The notes: generated by a model from the letters alone, not told the origin. 64,000 nucleotides of DNA from Kineosporia babensis (GCF_021129305.1 NZ_JAJOMB010000006.1:334424-398423), one strand, 5' to 3'. Shown: positions 35,815-44,064, counted from the first letter of the stretch. Numbers and translations: made by a program.

Positions 35815-36184
35815 GAACCGGACGGTAGAGAGCTTTCCTGTGAACGGTTTTCAGGTTTCGTTCCTGTGCCTGGACTGTGAAAGGGCCAATGGCAGACGCA
35901 GTGGTGCCGTCCTGCGTGAACATCGTGACCACTACCCGGGCAGAGCTTCTCTCTTTCGTCTTCTGCGCGGAAGATTCTCGCAACCCTCTTTCTCGACCAG
36001 GCCCCGGTGCTGTTGGTCAATGAATGCGAGCTCCTCGCGGGGTGAGATCGACCCCTTCGAGGCTATGGGGGTCGGCTCCTCGCGGGGGATACCGTTCACT
36101 CGGAACGTTGAACGGTGTAGTTCGAAGCGGTTGTGGGGTGGTTGGCCTGGCGCGCCGTCCTGCCCGCGGGAAGTTCGGCAGTGA
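35815..36184. other. non-coding stretch upstream of the penicillin-binding protein gene
   Basis: No gene was recognised. It holds the PBP promoter region, two copies of CTCCTCGCGGGG (36031-36042 and 36076-36087) flanking a short hairpin (CGACCCC at 36049-36055 with GGGGTCG at 36068-36074), and a palindrome at 36092-36115. Base composition is visibly less GC-rich than neighbouring genes. Confidence 0.5.
36092..36115. promoter_or_regulatory. operator-like palindrome
   Basis: Arms CCGTTCA (36092-36098) and TGAACGG (36109-36115) are separated by 10 bases. It lies about 70 bases upstream of the remnant of an MmyB-type regulator gene and could be that regulator's former binding site. Function is unproven. 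Confidence 0.35.
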
Positions 36185-36430
36185 GAGCTGGTGAATGATC
36201 GGATTGCGCGCAGCGACAAGTTCCACGAGTTGTGGGAGACACACAAGGTCGAGTCGCTGACCTCGACAGCCAAGCGGATCCGGCATCCGGAAGCCGGTGA
36301 ACTCGCCCTGCAATGCGATGTGGTGCTCTGCCTGGCCACTGGTCGTTGGCTGGTGGGCTTCCGTTCGCGGCCGGGGTCGGGTGCGGGTAAGTGGTTGTCG
36401 ATTCTCTCGGTGCTGGGCGAGCAGAGGTTC
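36185..36430 (+). pseudogene. remnant of an MmyB-type HTH regulator (ligand-binding end)
   Basis: The frame reads ELVNDRIARSDKFHELWETH, then RIRHPEAGELALQCDVV, and WLVGFRSRPGSGAGKWLSIL. This follows the end of the MmyB-like ligand-binding domain of actinobacterial Xre-family regulators (S-x-F-x-x-LW-x-x-H, then HPxxGxL, then PGS). An in-frame TGA at 36182-36184 cuts it from any upstream part, no helix-turn-helix is present, and after about 36430 the sequence leaves the family. It is a decayed fragment. Confidence 0.5.
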
Positions 36431-36748
36431 GACTTTCGAGGACGGTTCGCAGTGCCTGCGGTGTCCCGTGGAAGGACGTGGCCTCGTCGTTGTCGACGGG
36501 TTGGGGTCCGCCGTTGAGGGCGTGCGCCAGGGAGAAGAGCGTCAGTGAGGACGCTGGTGGCGCCGGGAGGAGAACCGGTCCGGTCAGAATCGTTGCTATC
36601 GCGGCGAACGACTGCTGCCACGAGGTGGAGTCCGCGTGCCACTGGGTGAGCTCCTCCAGGTCGACCAGACGCCTGGCCCGAGCAGGATCACCGGTCCCTG
36701 TCCGGGTGCCGTCATAGCGCAGTTCTTCTTGCCACTAGGGTTTTGCCG
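36431..36748. other. stretch without a recognised gene
   Basis: Both strands carry open frames here, but none has a recognisable domain, a good ribosome site and normal codon use together. On the minus strand about 36430-36735 a frame without a clear start reads LVDLEELTQWHADSTSWQQS and continues; it may be the remains of an unknown gene. Nothing more can be supported. Confidence 0.3.
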
Positions 36749-37390
36749 GTGCGCCTGTATCTCTCTTCGTTCCGCAGCGGTGATCAGCCAGAGCAAATGT
36801 TGGCGCTCCTGGGCCGTCCGGCCAGGAGCGGCGAAGTTGCGGTGATTGCCAATGCGATAGATGACCGGCCGGAGCCGGAGCGCCGGACGGCGGTCGAACG
36901 CGAGTTCAGGGCACTTGCCGAGCTCGGTCTGCGACCGGTCGAGCTCGATCTCCGGATGCTCTTCGGTTGCTCCCCGGCGCAGGCCACCGCCGCACTGGCC
37001 GAGTTCTCCCTGGTCTGGGTCCGCGGAGGGAACGTGTTCGTTCTGCGTCAGGCGCTGGCCCTCAGCGGTGCCGACCAAGCCCTGATCAAGCTGCTGCAGG
37101 AAGACGCTCTCGTCTACGCCGGCTATAGCGCGGCTGCCTGCGTCCTCGCACCTGACCTGCACGGGCTGGAGCACTGCGACGACCCGTCAGCTGTCCAAAA
37201 GGCCTACGCCGAGCAGGCTCGTTACGACGGACTAGCGCTTCTGGATTACGCCGTCGTGCCACACGTCCATTCCCCTGGCCACCCAGAGACGAAGGTCCTC
37301 GGTGAGGTGGCCGACCGCTACCGCGCCGACGGCATCCCGCATCGGACCCTGCGCGACGGCCAGGCGATCGTCATCAACGGAGCGAGCTGA
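36749..37390 (+). CDS. peptidase S51 / type 1 glutamine amidotransferase-like protein
   Basis: Encodes 213 residues. The nucleophile elbow is GYSAAA in VYAGYSAAACVLAPDL (about 124-139), where dipeptidase E-like members have GxSAGA; the serine is kept and the next glycine is alanine. The end GLALLDYAVVPHVHSPGHP carries the histidine-containing segment typical of the family. GTG 36749 is preferred over TTG 36743 because of spacing to AGGG. The family hydrolyses small aspartyl peptides or acts on cyanophycin-like dipeptides; the role here is unknown. It lies in a region of decayed genes but appears intact. Confidence 0.75.
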   Translation: MRLYLSSFRSGDQPEQMLALLGRPARSGEVAVIANAIDDRPEPERRTAVEREFRALAELGLRPVELDLRMLFGCSPAQATAALAEFSLVWVRGGNVFVLRQALALSGADQALIKLLQEDALVYAGYSAAACVLAPDLHGLEHCDDPSAVQKAYAEQARYDGLALLDYAVVPHVHSPGHPETKVLGEVADRYRADGIPHRTLRDGQAIVINGAS

Positions 37391-37402
37391 CCGGCGCCCG
37401 GA

Positions 37403-37678
37403 CTACCAGATGAGAGCCTCGATGTGGTTGCGACCGGAAAGAAGCTCGGCGATGCGGATCTGCGCCGCTTCGCGGACATCGGACTCGGGGTGGTGTGCGT
37501 AGATCGCGAGCTCTACACACAGGTCATAGAAGCTCAGCCGCTCACGCTCGTACAACTCCGGATAGACGCCGTGCAGCCATCCAGGAACCTCAACGTGCAC
37601 CCCACTCCATACTGGGGATGCGCCCGGGTAGGCAGCGATCAGGGAGAACTGGGATCGGGCGTCCGAAGGTACCCCCAA
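37403..37678 (-). CDS. hypothetical protein, possibly truncated
   Basis: An open frame of 91 codons whose C-terminal 65 residues look protein-like (EVPGWLHGVYPELYERERLS, then AQIRIAELLSGRNHIEALIW, an amphipathic helix). The only start is TTG 37678 without a ribosome site, and the first 25 residues look non-coding, so it may be the tail of a longer broken gene or use another start. No family recognised. It is convergent with the S51-like gene, ending 13 bases away. Confidence 0.35.
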   Translation of the reverse strand: MGVPSDARSQFSLIAAYPGASPVWSGVHVEVPGWLHGVYPELYERERLSFYDLCVELAIYAHHPESDVREAAQIRIAELLSGRNHIEALIW

Positions 37679-37828
37679 TGTTCCCGAGCGGATCTGGAAG
37701 ACCAGCGGATCTCAAGGCCACTGGCCGTCGGAATTTCAGCTCTGGCCGGAGTATCCCGCAGGTAATTGATCACTCCGGACGCGGCGTCGGTGAGGGTGTT
37801 GAGGCAGTGGTGGTCGTCTACGCGCAGG

Positions 37829-37939
37829 CGCCCTTCTCCCCGAACGTGTGCCACGCCGATCGCGTTCATCGGCCAGCAAGGCGGACAGGAACAGCACAAG
37901 GTCCTCGGATACCTCGAGAGCCTTTTCATTATGAGACGC
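37829..37939 (-). mobile_element. fragment of an IS5-type transposase
   Basis: On the minus strand the frame reads EVSEDLVLFLSALLADERDR followed by RGTRSGRRA. This matches the N-terminal region of actinobacterial IS5-family transposases (ALxVSxxxVxFLSxLLxxERRRRGTRxGxRAL). The similarity ends at about 37829 and no DDE domain, inverted repeat or target duplication was found nearby. It is a relic. Confidence 0.42.
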
Positions 37940-38195
37940 TCATCAGCGCGCGGGACCTCTGGGACAGGAACTGTAGGAGGAACCCGTCCTACCGAGGTCT
38001 CGCGCTTCTTCTCCGCATCCAGCCCGGCGTGTACGCCAAGATCACACAGCGCTGCCACCCGTTACTCGGAATGGCTCAGTGAGATCCACCTCAACCATTC
38101 TCCGGATTCCAAGGGGTTATCCCGCGCGGGCGTCGGGAGGGTGCAACCGTGTTCCGGCCACGAACCATCGACCGTTCGAGAACGGAGTACCCCGC

Positions 38196-40295
38196 GTGCG
38201 CACCCCAGGTGGTCCCGCCCGATGGTTCGGCCCCGTGGCCGCGCTGGCAGCCGCAACCCTGGCGCTGTCCCTGACCGCAGGCACTACGGCGCAAGCCGCG
38301 CAGCCGCTCGATGATCCGATACCGGAGCAGACCATCCAGTCCGGGCTCGGGCTCGTCCTCACCCAGTTCGCCACGTTCCCGCAGTCGACGCCCACGCCGG
38401 AACCGATCGATCCCCGGTTGATGCGCCGGGCCCGGATCAACGCAATCGTCGAGCTGCCCGACCGGTCGGGCCGGATGGCCGTGCCGGACCTCAACGGCAT
38501 GCTGTATCTCGTCCGCAACGGCAAGCCCGAGGCCTACCTCGATGTCGGAACCGCGTTCGCGCCTCAGTTCTTCTCCGGCCGGGGCCTCGGCCAGGGGTTC
38601 GGATACGTGGCGTTCCACCCGGACTTCGCGCGCAACGGCCGTTTCTACACCGTCCATACCGAGTTGGCGACGTCGACGACCGTGACGCCCGACTATGCGC
38701 AGTCGTCCACCGGCTACCACGGGGTCATCACCGAGTGGACCGCGAAAGACTCGTCGGCCAACACTTTCCGCGGTACACACCGCGAGGTGCTGAGGATCGG
38801 CTTCACCGGGCGTGTCCACGGCATCCAGCAGATCGACTTCAACTCGACCGCTCGTCGCGGTGACCGGGATTACGGACTTCTCTACCTCGCCGTGGGCGAC
38901 GGTGGCCAGGGCGCCACCAAGACCGACCCGCAGAATTTGGCGATGCCGCACGGCAAGATCCTGCGTATCGACCCTGACGGGAGCAATGCCGGTAACGGCC
39001 GCTACGGCATCCCGAACGACAACCCCTTCGTCAGCCAGGCTGGTGCGTTGGGTGAGATCTACGCCCTGGGGATGCGTGACCCGCACCGCTTCAGTTGGGA
39101 CAGCGGCCCCGGCCATCGCCTGTTCCTGGGGCATATCGGTGAGCACACCGTGGAAGCGGTCTACGACGTGCGTGCCGGCGACAACCTCGGATGGAGCGAG
39201 CGGGAGGGCTCATTCGTCTTCGATCGAACGGCAGCAAACCCGTGTGATCGCATTCTCCCCCTGCCGGCCGACGACGCCGAATTCGGTTACACGTACCCGG
39301 TCGCCGCCTACGACCACGACCCGCCGGCCGACTGGGACTGCTCGTCGGACGTCGGCCGGGCCGTGTCCGGCGGGTTCGTCCACCGAGGCCGCACCCTGCC
39401 GGAGTTGCGGGGCAAGTATGTTTTCGGCGACCTCGTCGACGGCCGGGTGTTCTACACCGAGGCCGACGAGATGCGCCGCGGGCACGCCCTGGCGCCACTG
39501 CACGAACTGATGCTGTTCGACGACACTGGCCGGCGGGTCGTCATGCCGGACCTGTCCGGCCCTGGCGCCCCGGGTGACCAGAACCGGGTCGATCTGCGGT
39601 TCGGCCGCAGTGCCGCAGGCGACCTTTACCTGCTGTCCAAGGCGAACGGCAAGATCTGGAAGGTGACCGACACCAAGACGTTTGCCTCCGGAGACGTCGG
39701 GAACACTCGCCTGCGTCCGCGGTTGGACGCGAAGAACTGGGCACCGGTCACGCCGGCGCTGTGGCAGTTCTCGAAGAAGACAGCGACCCTGGCCCAGGCC
39801 GGGCAGAGCCGCCCCGGGCCGCGGCGGCCGTTCGAGTACGCCGTGCTGACGGACGGCCCAGCCTTCGGCGCGGTGGAGATCGAGGGCAAGGTGCGACTGG
39901 ACACGCCGGTCGAGATCACCAATCGCGACGTGATCATGGTCTTCGGGTACCGCTCGGACACCGAGTTCTACTACGTCCATCTCTCCAGCGACAACAAGAT
40001 CTATCCGCACAACGGGATCTTCGTCGTGAACAACGCCGATCGACTCCGGATCGACGACCAGTGGGACGGATCGCGCGGCGCGCCGCCCGCCATCACCGAC
40101 TCCGAATACCACAAGGTCAGAGTGGTGCACCTGCCATCGACCGGTGAGATCGCCGTATATGTCGACGGTTCCAAGGATCCACTGATGACGGCGACGGACA
40201 CGACGTTCGGTTCCGGCCGCGTGGGGTTCGGTTCGTTCGACAACACCGGAAGCCTGCGCAACCTGAGGCTGACCGGCACGCCCGCCACGTCCTGA
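38196..40295 (+). CDS. secreted PQQ-type sugar dehydrogenase with C-terminal lectin-like domain
   Basis: Encodes 699 residues with a signal peptide (about 1-36, ending TTAQAA). The beta-propeller domain (about 60-500) shows soluble glucose/sorbosone dehydrogenase features: GFGYVAFHPDF, LLYLAVGDGGQG, HGKILRIDPDG, EIYALGMRDPHRFSWD and GHIGEHTVEAVYDVRAGDNL. The C-terminal 180 residues form a concanavalin-like fold resembling DUF1080/laminin-G domains (EYAVLTDGPAFGAVEIEGKV, FYYVHLSSD, GRVGFGSFDNTG). It would oxidise a sugar outside the cell using PQQ; cofactor supply is not encoded here. GTG 38196 has GGAG 8 bases upstream. A long hairpin follows the stop. Confidence 0.88.
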   Translation: MRTPGGPARWFGPVAALAAATLALSLTAGTTAQAAQPLDDPIPEQTIQSGLGLVLTQFATFPQSTPTPEPIDPRLMRRARINAIVELPDRSGRMAVPDLNGMLYLVRNGKPEAYLDVGTAFAPQFFSGRGLGQGFGYVAFHPDFARNGRFYTVHTELATSTTVTPDYAQSSTGYHGVITEWTAKDSSANTFRGTHREVLRIGFTGRVHGIQQIDFNSTARRGDRDYGLLYLAVGDGGQGATKTDPQNLAMPHGKILRIDPDGSNAGNGRYGIPNDNPFVSQAGALGEIYALGMRDPHRFSWDSGPGHRLFLGHIGEHTVEAVYDVRAGDNLGWSEREGSFVFDRTAANPCDRILPLPADDAEFGYTYPVAAYDHDPPADWDCSSDVGRAVSGGFVHRGRTLPELRGKYVFGDLVDGRVFYTEADEMRRGHALAPLHELMLFDDTGRRVVMPDLSGPGAPGDQNRVDLRFGRSAAGDLYLLSKANGKIWKVTDTKTFASGDVGNTRLRPRLDAKNWAPVTPALWQFSKKTATLAQAGQSRPGPRRPFEYAVLTDGPAFGAVEIEGKVRLDTPVEITNRDVIMVFGYRSDTEFYYVHLSSDNKIYPHNGIFVVNNADRLRIDDQWDGSRGAPPAITDSEYHKVRVVHLPSTGEIAVYVDGSKDPLMTATDTTFGSGRVGFGSFDNTGSLRNLRLTGTPATS

Positions 40296-40308
40296 GGGCC
40301 CGGCAGCG

Positions 40309-40351
40309 AACGTCGGGTGTGACCGGATCAGGTCCGGCCACACCCGACGTT
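40309..40351 (+). terminator. long hairpin terminator
   Basis: A 19-bp stem with one mismatch (arms 40309-40327 and 40333-40351) and 5-base loop TCAGG, beginning 14 bases after the dehydrogenase stop. The strongest terminator-like structure in the window. Confidence 0.85.
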
Positions 40352-40589
40352 GCTCAACGGCCCGGTTCCGACCCGGTCCCCAATCATGCTCACCGGTACC
40401 GTGGTCAGCTACCCGACCAGCCCGGCGACGGTCAGCCCGGACGTCACCTCGGCGTTCGAAAGGTCGACGGCGCGGGGCAGGTAGAGCAGCGAGCCGGGGA
40501 GGAAGAGCCCGTTGCCCATGGCGTCGATGAACCCGCCTTCGTAACCGCGGCGAAACTCCGGCGGCCGGAGGGAGCGCGAGGATGCCGGT
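40352..40589. other. short stretch with an unassigned minus-strand frame
   Basis: On the minus strand from 40519 to 40409 a 36-codon frame reads MGNGLFLPGSLLYLPRAVDL and ends TVAGLVG. It looks protein-like but matches no family I recognise and may be the tail of a lost gene. The last 40 bases form the leader of the dioxygenase gene. Confidence 0.3.
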
Positions 40590-41627
40590 ATGACCTTCAC
40601 CGTGCCGACCGTCGACATCAGTGCCTGGGTTCAGGAGGGCCCGGCCGCGGCCCAGGCCGAGGTGGTCGCGCAGTTGGACGCGGCCTGCCGGACGGTGGGG
40701 TTCATCCAGATCGTCGGGCATGGCGTGCCTGCGTCGATCCGGGCCGGGCTGGCTTCGGCCATGGACGACTTCTTCGCCCTGCCGCTGGCCGCGAAGAAGC
40801 AGTACGTGCGCCCGGCCTGGGAGAACCGGGGGTACAGCCCGCCCAAGAGCGAGGCGCTGAGCTACAGCCTGGGCGTCGACCCGATCACCCGGATGAACGA
40901 CTTCTTCGAGGCCTTCAACGTGGGCGCCACGCTGGCCGACTACCCTCACGTCGAGCTTGCGGAGAGCCAGTACGCGGCTAATACCTGGCCCTCGGCCGGC
41001 GCCTTCGAGAACCTGGTGTCGGTGTATTTCGAGGATGCCCGGCGGGTGGCCGAGACCCTGACCCGGATCTTCGCGGCGGCGCTGCAGGTCGGGCCCGGCT
41101 ATTTCGACGCGATCACCGACCATTCGATCAACGTGCTGCGGATGAACAACTACGCCCTGCCACCGGGCGAGATCGAGCTCGGCGCCGACCTGACCGGGAT
41201 GGGCGAGCACACCGACTTCGGCCTGGTCACGGTGCTGTGGGCCGACCAGGTGGAGGGGTTGCAGGTGCTCGGCGCCGACCAGGTCTGGCACAACGTGCAG
41301 CCCGCCGACGGCGCCCTGCTGGTCAATCTGGGCGACATCGCCGCCCGGCTGACCAACGACGTCTGGATGTCCACGCTGCACCGGGTCAAGCCGCCGGTGG
41401 TCGAGGGCAGGATCAAGCGCCGCCGTTCGGCCGCGTTCTTCCACGACTGCAACGCCGACGCGGTGATCTCGGTGCTGCCGCAGTTCGTCCGGGACGGCGA
41501 GGAGCCGCTGTACGAGCCGGTGACCGTGCAGGAGCACATCGAGGCCAAGCTCCGGGGTTCCCGGGCTGGGCTGAAGAACACCGGCGCCAGGCGGGAGGCG
41601 GCCCGGGTGCAGGCGGTCTCCGGCTGA
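40590..41627 (+). CDS. isopenicillin N synthase-like Fe(II)/2-oxoglutarate dioxygenase
   Basis: Encodes 345 residues. The N-terminal DIOX_N region (TVDISAWV, GFIQIVGHGVP) is followed by the double-stranded beta-helix core. The iron site is HTDFG (HxD) plus His in STLHRV, and RRRSAAFF supplies the Arg-x-Ser that binds 2-oxoglutarate. The family hydroxylates or desaturates small molecules such as gibberellins, flavonoids or peptides. A MOSC gene follows after 39 bases and a flavin/2Fe-2S reductase after that, so the three are probably co-transcribed. The substrate is unknown. Confidence 0.92.
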   Translation: MTFTVPTVDISAWVQEGPAAAQAEVVAQLDAACRTVGFIQIVGHGVPASIRAGLASAMDDFFALPLAAKKQYVRPAWENRGYSPPKSEALSYSLGVDPITRMNDFFEAFNVGATLADYPHVELAESQYAANTWPSAGAFENLVSVYFEDARRVAETLTRIFAAALQVGPGYFDAITDHSINVLRMNNYALPPGEIELGADLTGMGEHTDFGLVTVLWADQVEGLQVLGADQVWHNVQPADGALLVNLGDIAARLTNDVWMSTLHRVKPPVVEGRIKRRRSAAFFHDCNADAVISVLPQFVRDGEEPLYEPVTVQEHIEAKLRGSRAGLKNTGARREAARVQAVSG

Positions 41628-41666
41628 AAGTCGCACTTCGCAGATGGGGTTGATATATCTGGGGTG

Positions 41667-42446
41667 ATGAAACGCGAGGTGGTCGATCTCTACACGTACC
41701 CGGTCAAGGGGCTCAACGGCCAGTTGATCGAGGCGGCCGAGGTCGGCCCGGAGCGCGGGTTCCCGGCCGACCGGTGGTTCGCGCTGGCCACGCGTGAGGG
41801 CGGTTACACGACGATCAAGGACCGCCCGCTGCCCTCCTGGGACTTCCATTCGCTGACCAACGCGCCCCGGCTGGCCGGAGTGCGCGTGGAGCTCGCGGGT
41901 GGGCGGCTGGTGTTCCGTGTGGCGGGGCGGATCGTGCTCGATGCCTGCCCGGACGATCCGGACGACGTCCGCGAGATCGAGAACCTGTTCGCCCGGGTGC
42001 TGGATCTCGACGAGGACCAGCGGCCGTTCCTGGCCCGTTCCGAACCCGGCCGGTTCAATTACAACTACACGGCCTCGGTCTCACCTGAACTCACCTGGGC
42101 CTGTCACCTGATCAATCTGGCCTCGGTACGGGATCTCGAGCAGAAGACCGGCGCACAGATCGACCCTTTGCGTTTTCGGGCCAACCTTTATGTCGATCTC
42201 GGAACTCCTTGGCTGGAAAGGGATCTGATCGGCCGGGAACTGCAGATCGGAGACGTCCGGGCGCGCATTCAGTCGGGAACGGCGCGGTGCGCGGCCACCG
42301 AAGTGAACCTGACCAATGCGCGCAGAGACGTTCCGGTGCCCCGTCTGCTCAAACGTCAATTGGGAGACGTCGACATGGGCGTCTACTGCACGTTTCTCAC
42401 CGACGGAACGGTGAAGCGGGGCGCCCCGATCGAGGTGCTTTCGTGA
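41667..42446 (+). CDS. MOSC-domain molybdenum enzyme
   Basis: Encodes 259 residues. An N-terminal MOSC beta-barrel (LYTYPVKGLNGQLIEAAEV, then GFPADRWFAL) precedes the MOSC domain (about 95-255), whose conserved cysteine is in GTARCAATEVN near 208-218 and would coordinate the molybdenum cofactor. Relatives such as YcbX and the mitochondrial amidoxime reducers cut N-O bonds of N-hydroxylated compounds and need an electron donor. The next gene, overlapping by 4 bases (GTGA), encodes a flavin/2Fe-2S reductase that fits this need. GTG 41664 is an alternative start one codon earlier. Confidence 0.9.
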   Translation: MKREVVDLYTYPVKGLNGQLIEAAEVGPERGFPADRWFALATREGGYTTIKDRPLPSWDFHSLTNAPRLAGVRVELAGGRLVFRVAGRIVLDACPDDPDDVREIENLFARVLDLDEDQRPFLARSEPGRFNYNYTASVSPELTWACHLINLASVRDLEQKTGAQIDPLRFRANLYVDLGTPWLERDLIGRELQIGDVRARIQSGTARCAATEVNLTNARRDVPVPRLLKRQLGDVDMGVYCTFLTDGTVKRGAPIEVLS

Positions 42447-43369
42447 GTGACGTCACGGCGCAGGTGGTTTCCCGGCGTGAACCGGCCGCCGGAATTGTCG
42501 AGCTCGAAATGCTGCTCAGCGGTCAGTATGCGGTGGCGCCCGGATCTCACATCGATCTGGAAACCCCGGCCGGGATGCGCCGCAGCTATTCGGTGACCCA
42601 CGCATCGAACGATTCTCGCGGGACGACCGTCGGCATTGCGGTGGCTTTGGACGAACAGGGACGCGGTGGTTCGCGCAGCATTCACGCGGACGTCAAGGTC
42701 GGCACCGAACTCATGGTCGGACCTCCCACCTCCGGCTATGCCCTTCCGCCGGCCCGGGACGGGTATCTCCTGGTGGCCGGTGGCATCGGAATCACGGCCA
42801 TGCGCTGGTTCTATCACCAGCTCAAGGCCAATGGGGGACGCGTGCGGCTGGTTTATCTGGTCAAGTCCCGGTCCCGAGCCGCTTATGTCGAGGAATTCGC
42901 CGGCGAGGACGTCACCGTGTACGCGGCCGAAGAGCACGACGGACGCCTGGACCTGTGGCCCTGGCTGCAGCATCCGGGCGAGACCAACCTGGTGTGCTGC
43001 GGCCCGGCCGGGCTGCTGGACCAGGTGCGCGCGATGACCATGCACTGGCGTCCCTCGCGGCTGCGCTTTGAGGACTTCCGCCCCCAGCCCCCGTCCGAGT
43101 TCGCCAACGAACCGTTCACGGTGCGCTGGGCTCCCACCGGACAGCAGATCGACGTTCCGGCCGACAGGTCGATGCTGGCGGCGCTCCAGAACGCAGGAAT
43201 CCCGATCCGGAGTTCCTGCGGCGCCGGAACCTGCCAGACCTGCGTCGTGGCCCTGCACGCAGGAACACCAGAACACCGGGACGTGGTGCTCACCACCGAT
43301 CAGCGGGCCAAGCTGATCACCCCGTGCGTCTCCCGGGCCGAAGGCCTGATCGAGGTCGGTCCGGCCTGA
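42443..43369 (+). CDS. phthalate dioxygenase reductase-like flavin/2Fe-2S oxidoreductase
   Basis: Encodes 308 residues in three domains: a flavin-binding barrel (about 1-100; RRSYSVTHAS), an NAD-binding fold (about 105-215; LLVAGGIGITAMRWFYHQL, LVCCGPAGLLDQVRAM) and a C-terminal plant-type ferredoxin (about 225-308; CGAGTCQTC and the fourth cysteine in TPCVS). Electrons would flow NAD(P)H to flavin to iron-sulfur cluster to the MOSC partner, or to the dioxygenase group. The GTG start overlaps the MOSC stop. No Rieske oxygenase is encoded nearby, so the MOSC protein is the likeliest acceptor. Confidence 0.92.
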   Translation: MSDVTAQVVSRREPAAGIVELEMLLSGQYAVAPGSHIDLETPAGMRRSYSVTHASNDSRGTTVGIAVALDEQGRGGSRSIHADVKVGTELMVGPPTSGYALPPARDGYLLVAGGIGITAMRWFYHQLKANGGRVRLVYLVKSRSRAAYVEEFAGEDVTVYAAEEHDGRLDLWPWLQHPGETNLVCCGPAGLLDQVRAMTMHWRPSRLRFEDFRPQPPSEFANEPFTVRWAPTGQQIDVPADRSMLAALQNAGIPIRSSCGAGTCQTCVVALHAGTPEHRDVVLTTDQRAKLITPCVSRAEGLIEVGPA

Positions 43370-43521
43370 ACTGCCTGGGCGACGCTGCCCAGAACCCTGT
43401 CGTCGAAAGTAGGAGCACGTGGTTGCGACCTAAGAAGGACGTTCGGGGACGCTCAAGGCGGAAGGATCTTCGGTATGAGCCCCCCGCTCACCAGCCCCCG
43501 GACCAGACAGGAACCCTCATC

Positions 43522-43914
43522 ATGATCGCCTGCCCCGCTCGCAGCGAGTCCTCCTGGTTCATCCCCGCCGACCTGGTCGTGGCCTTCGCCTGCTTCGTGG
43601 CCACGTTGCTGACCTGGGCGGCGTGGATGCGCTGGGGCGTGGACCTGGACGTCGACTACCCGGCCGGGCGGGTGGTGGGCCTGGCGCTGACCCTCGCGCT
43701 GATCGGCCTCCCGCTGGCCTGGCTGAACTGGGCGGGCTCGGTGATCGTGGCGATGCCGCCGGCCCTGGCCGTGAGCGCCTTCTACGACTGGCAGGCGCAG
43801 GACGAGTCCGGCCTGTTCGTGGTCGGGGTCCTGCTGGTGCTGATCGGTTCGCTCGCCGTGACCGCGCTGATCACCCCGTTCGTGGCGGCGGCCGGTCGCC
43901 GGCAGCGTCGCTGA
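43522..43914 (+). CDS. small integral membrane protein
   Basis: Encodes 130 residues with four predicted membrane helices (about 14-32, 44-62, 65-82 and 98-118) and a basic tail GRRQRR. ATG 43522 has AGGA nearby; the frame upstream to 43324 is proline- and arginine-rich and is likely leader sequence. No family recognised. The gap of 152 bases after the reductase suggests separate transcription. Confidence 0.6.
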   Translation: MIACPARSESSWFIPADLVVAFACFVATLLTWAAWMRWGVDLDVDYPAGRVVGLALTLALIGLPLAWLNWAGSVIVAMPPALAVSAFYDWQAQDESGLFVVGVLLVLIGSLAVTALITPFVAAAGRRQRR

Positions 43915-43992
43915 CGTGCCCCTGGTCTTGCCCGGAAGCGTGCCGCCCATGAGGATGGACGGCACGCTGTCGTCCCACGTGAGGTGCTCCTG

Positions 43993-44064
43993 ATGAAGAT
44001 GCTGCTGGTCCTGGTTGTCGTGGTCATCGTGGGGCTGGTGCTGTACCGGCGTTTCGTGCGGTAG
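43993..44064 (+). CDS. 23-residue single-span membrane peptide
   Basis: The frame ATG 43993 to TAG 44062-44064 encodes a peptide that is almost entirely one hydrophobic helix (KMLLVLVVVVIVGLVL) followed by a positive end YRRFVR. A purine-rich GAGGTG lies a few bases upstream. Size and layout match known bacterial small membrane proteins. It is a prediction from sequence only. Confidence 0.45.
   Translation: MKMLLVLVVVVIVGLVLYRRFVR

Noticed and set aside
32140..35880. Plus-strand open frame of 1246 codons spanning the sugar porter and the penicillin-binding protein gene
   Set aside because: It covers two confirmed genes in wrong frames or strand, has no recognisable domain and is full of Arg/Pro/His runs typical of shadow frames.
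35932..36642. Minus-strand open frame of 236 codons in the decay zone
   Set aside because: Arg/Pro/Ser-rich, no ribosome site, and antisense to the MmyB-like remnant, whose pattern is recognisable.
37495..38082. Plus-strand open frame of 195 codons opposite the IS5 relic
   Set aside because: No domain, no ribosome site, codon use unlike neighbours; the minus strand carries the only recognisable similarity.
39210..41849. Minus-strand open frame of 879 codons opposite the PQQ-type dehydrogenase and dioxygenase
   Set aside because: Both opposing genes have clear family motifs; this frame has none.
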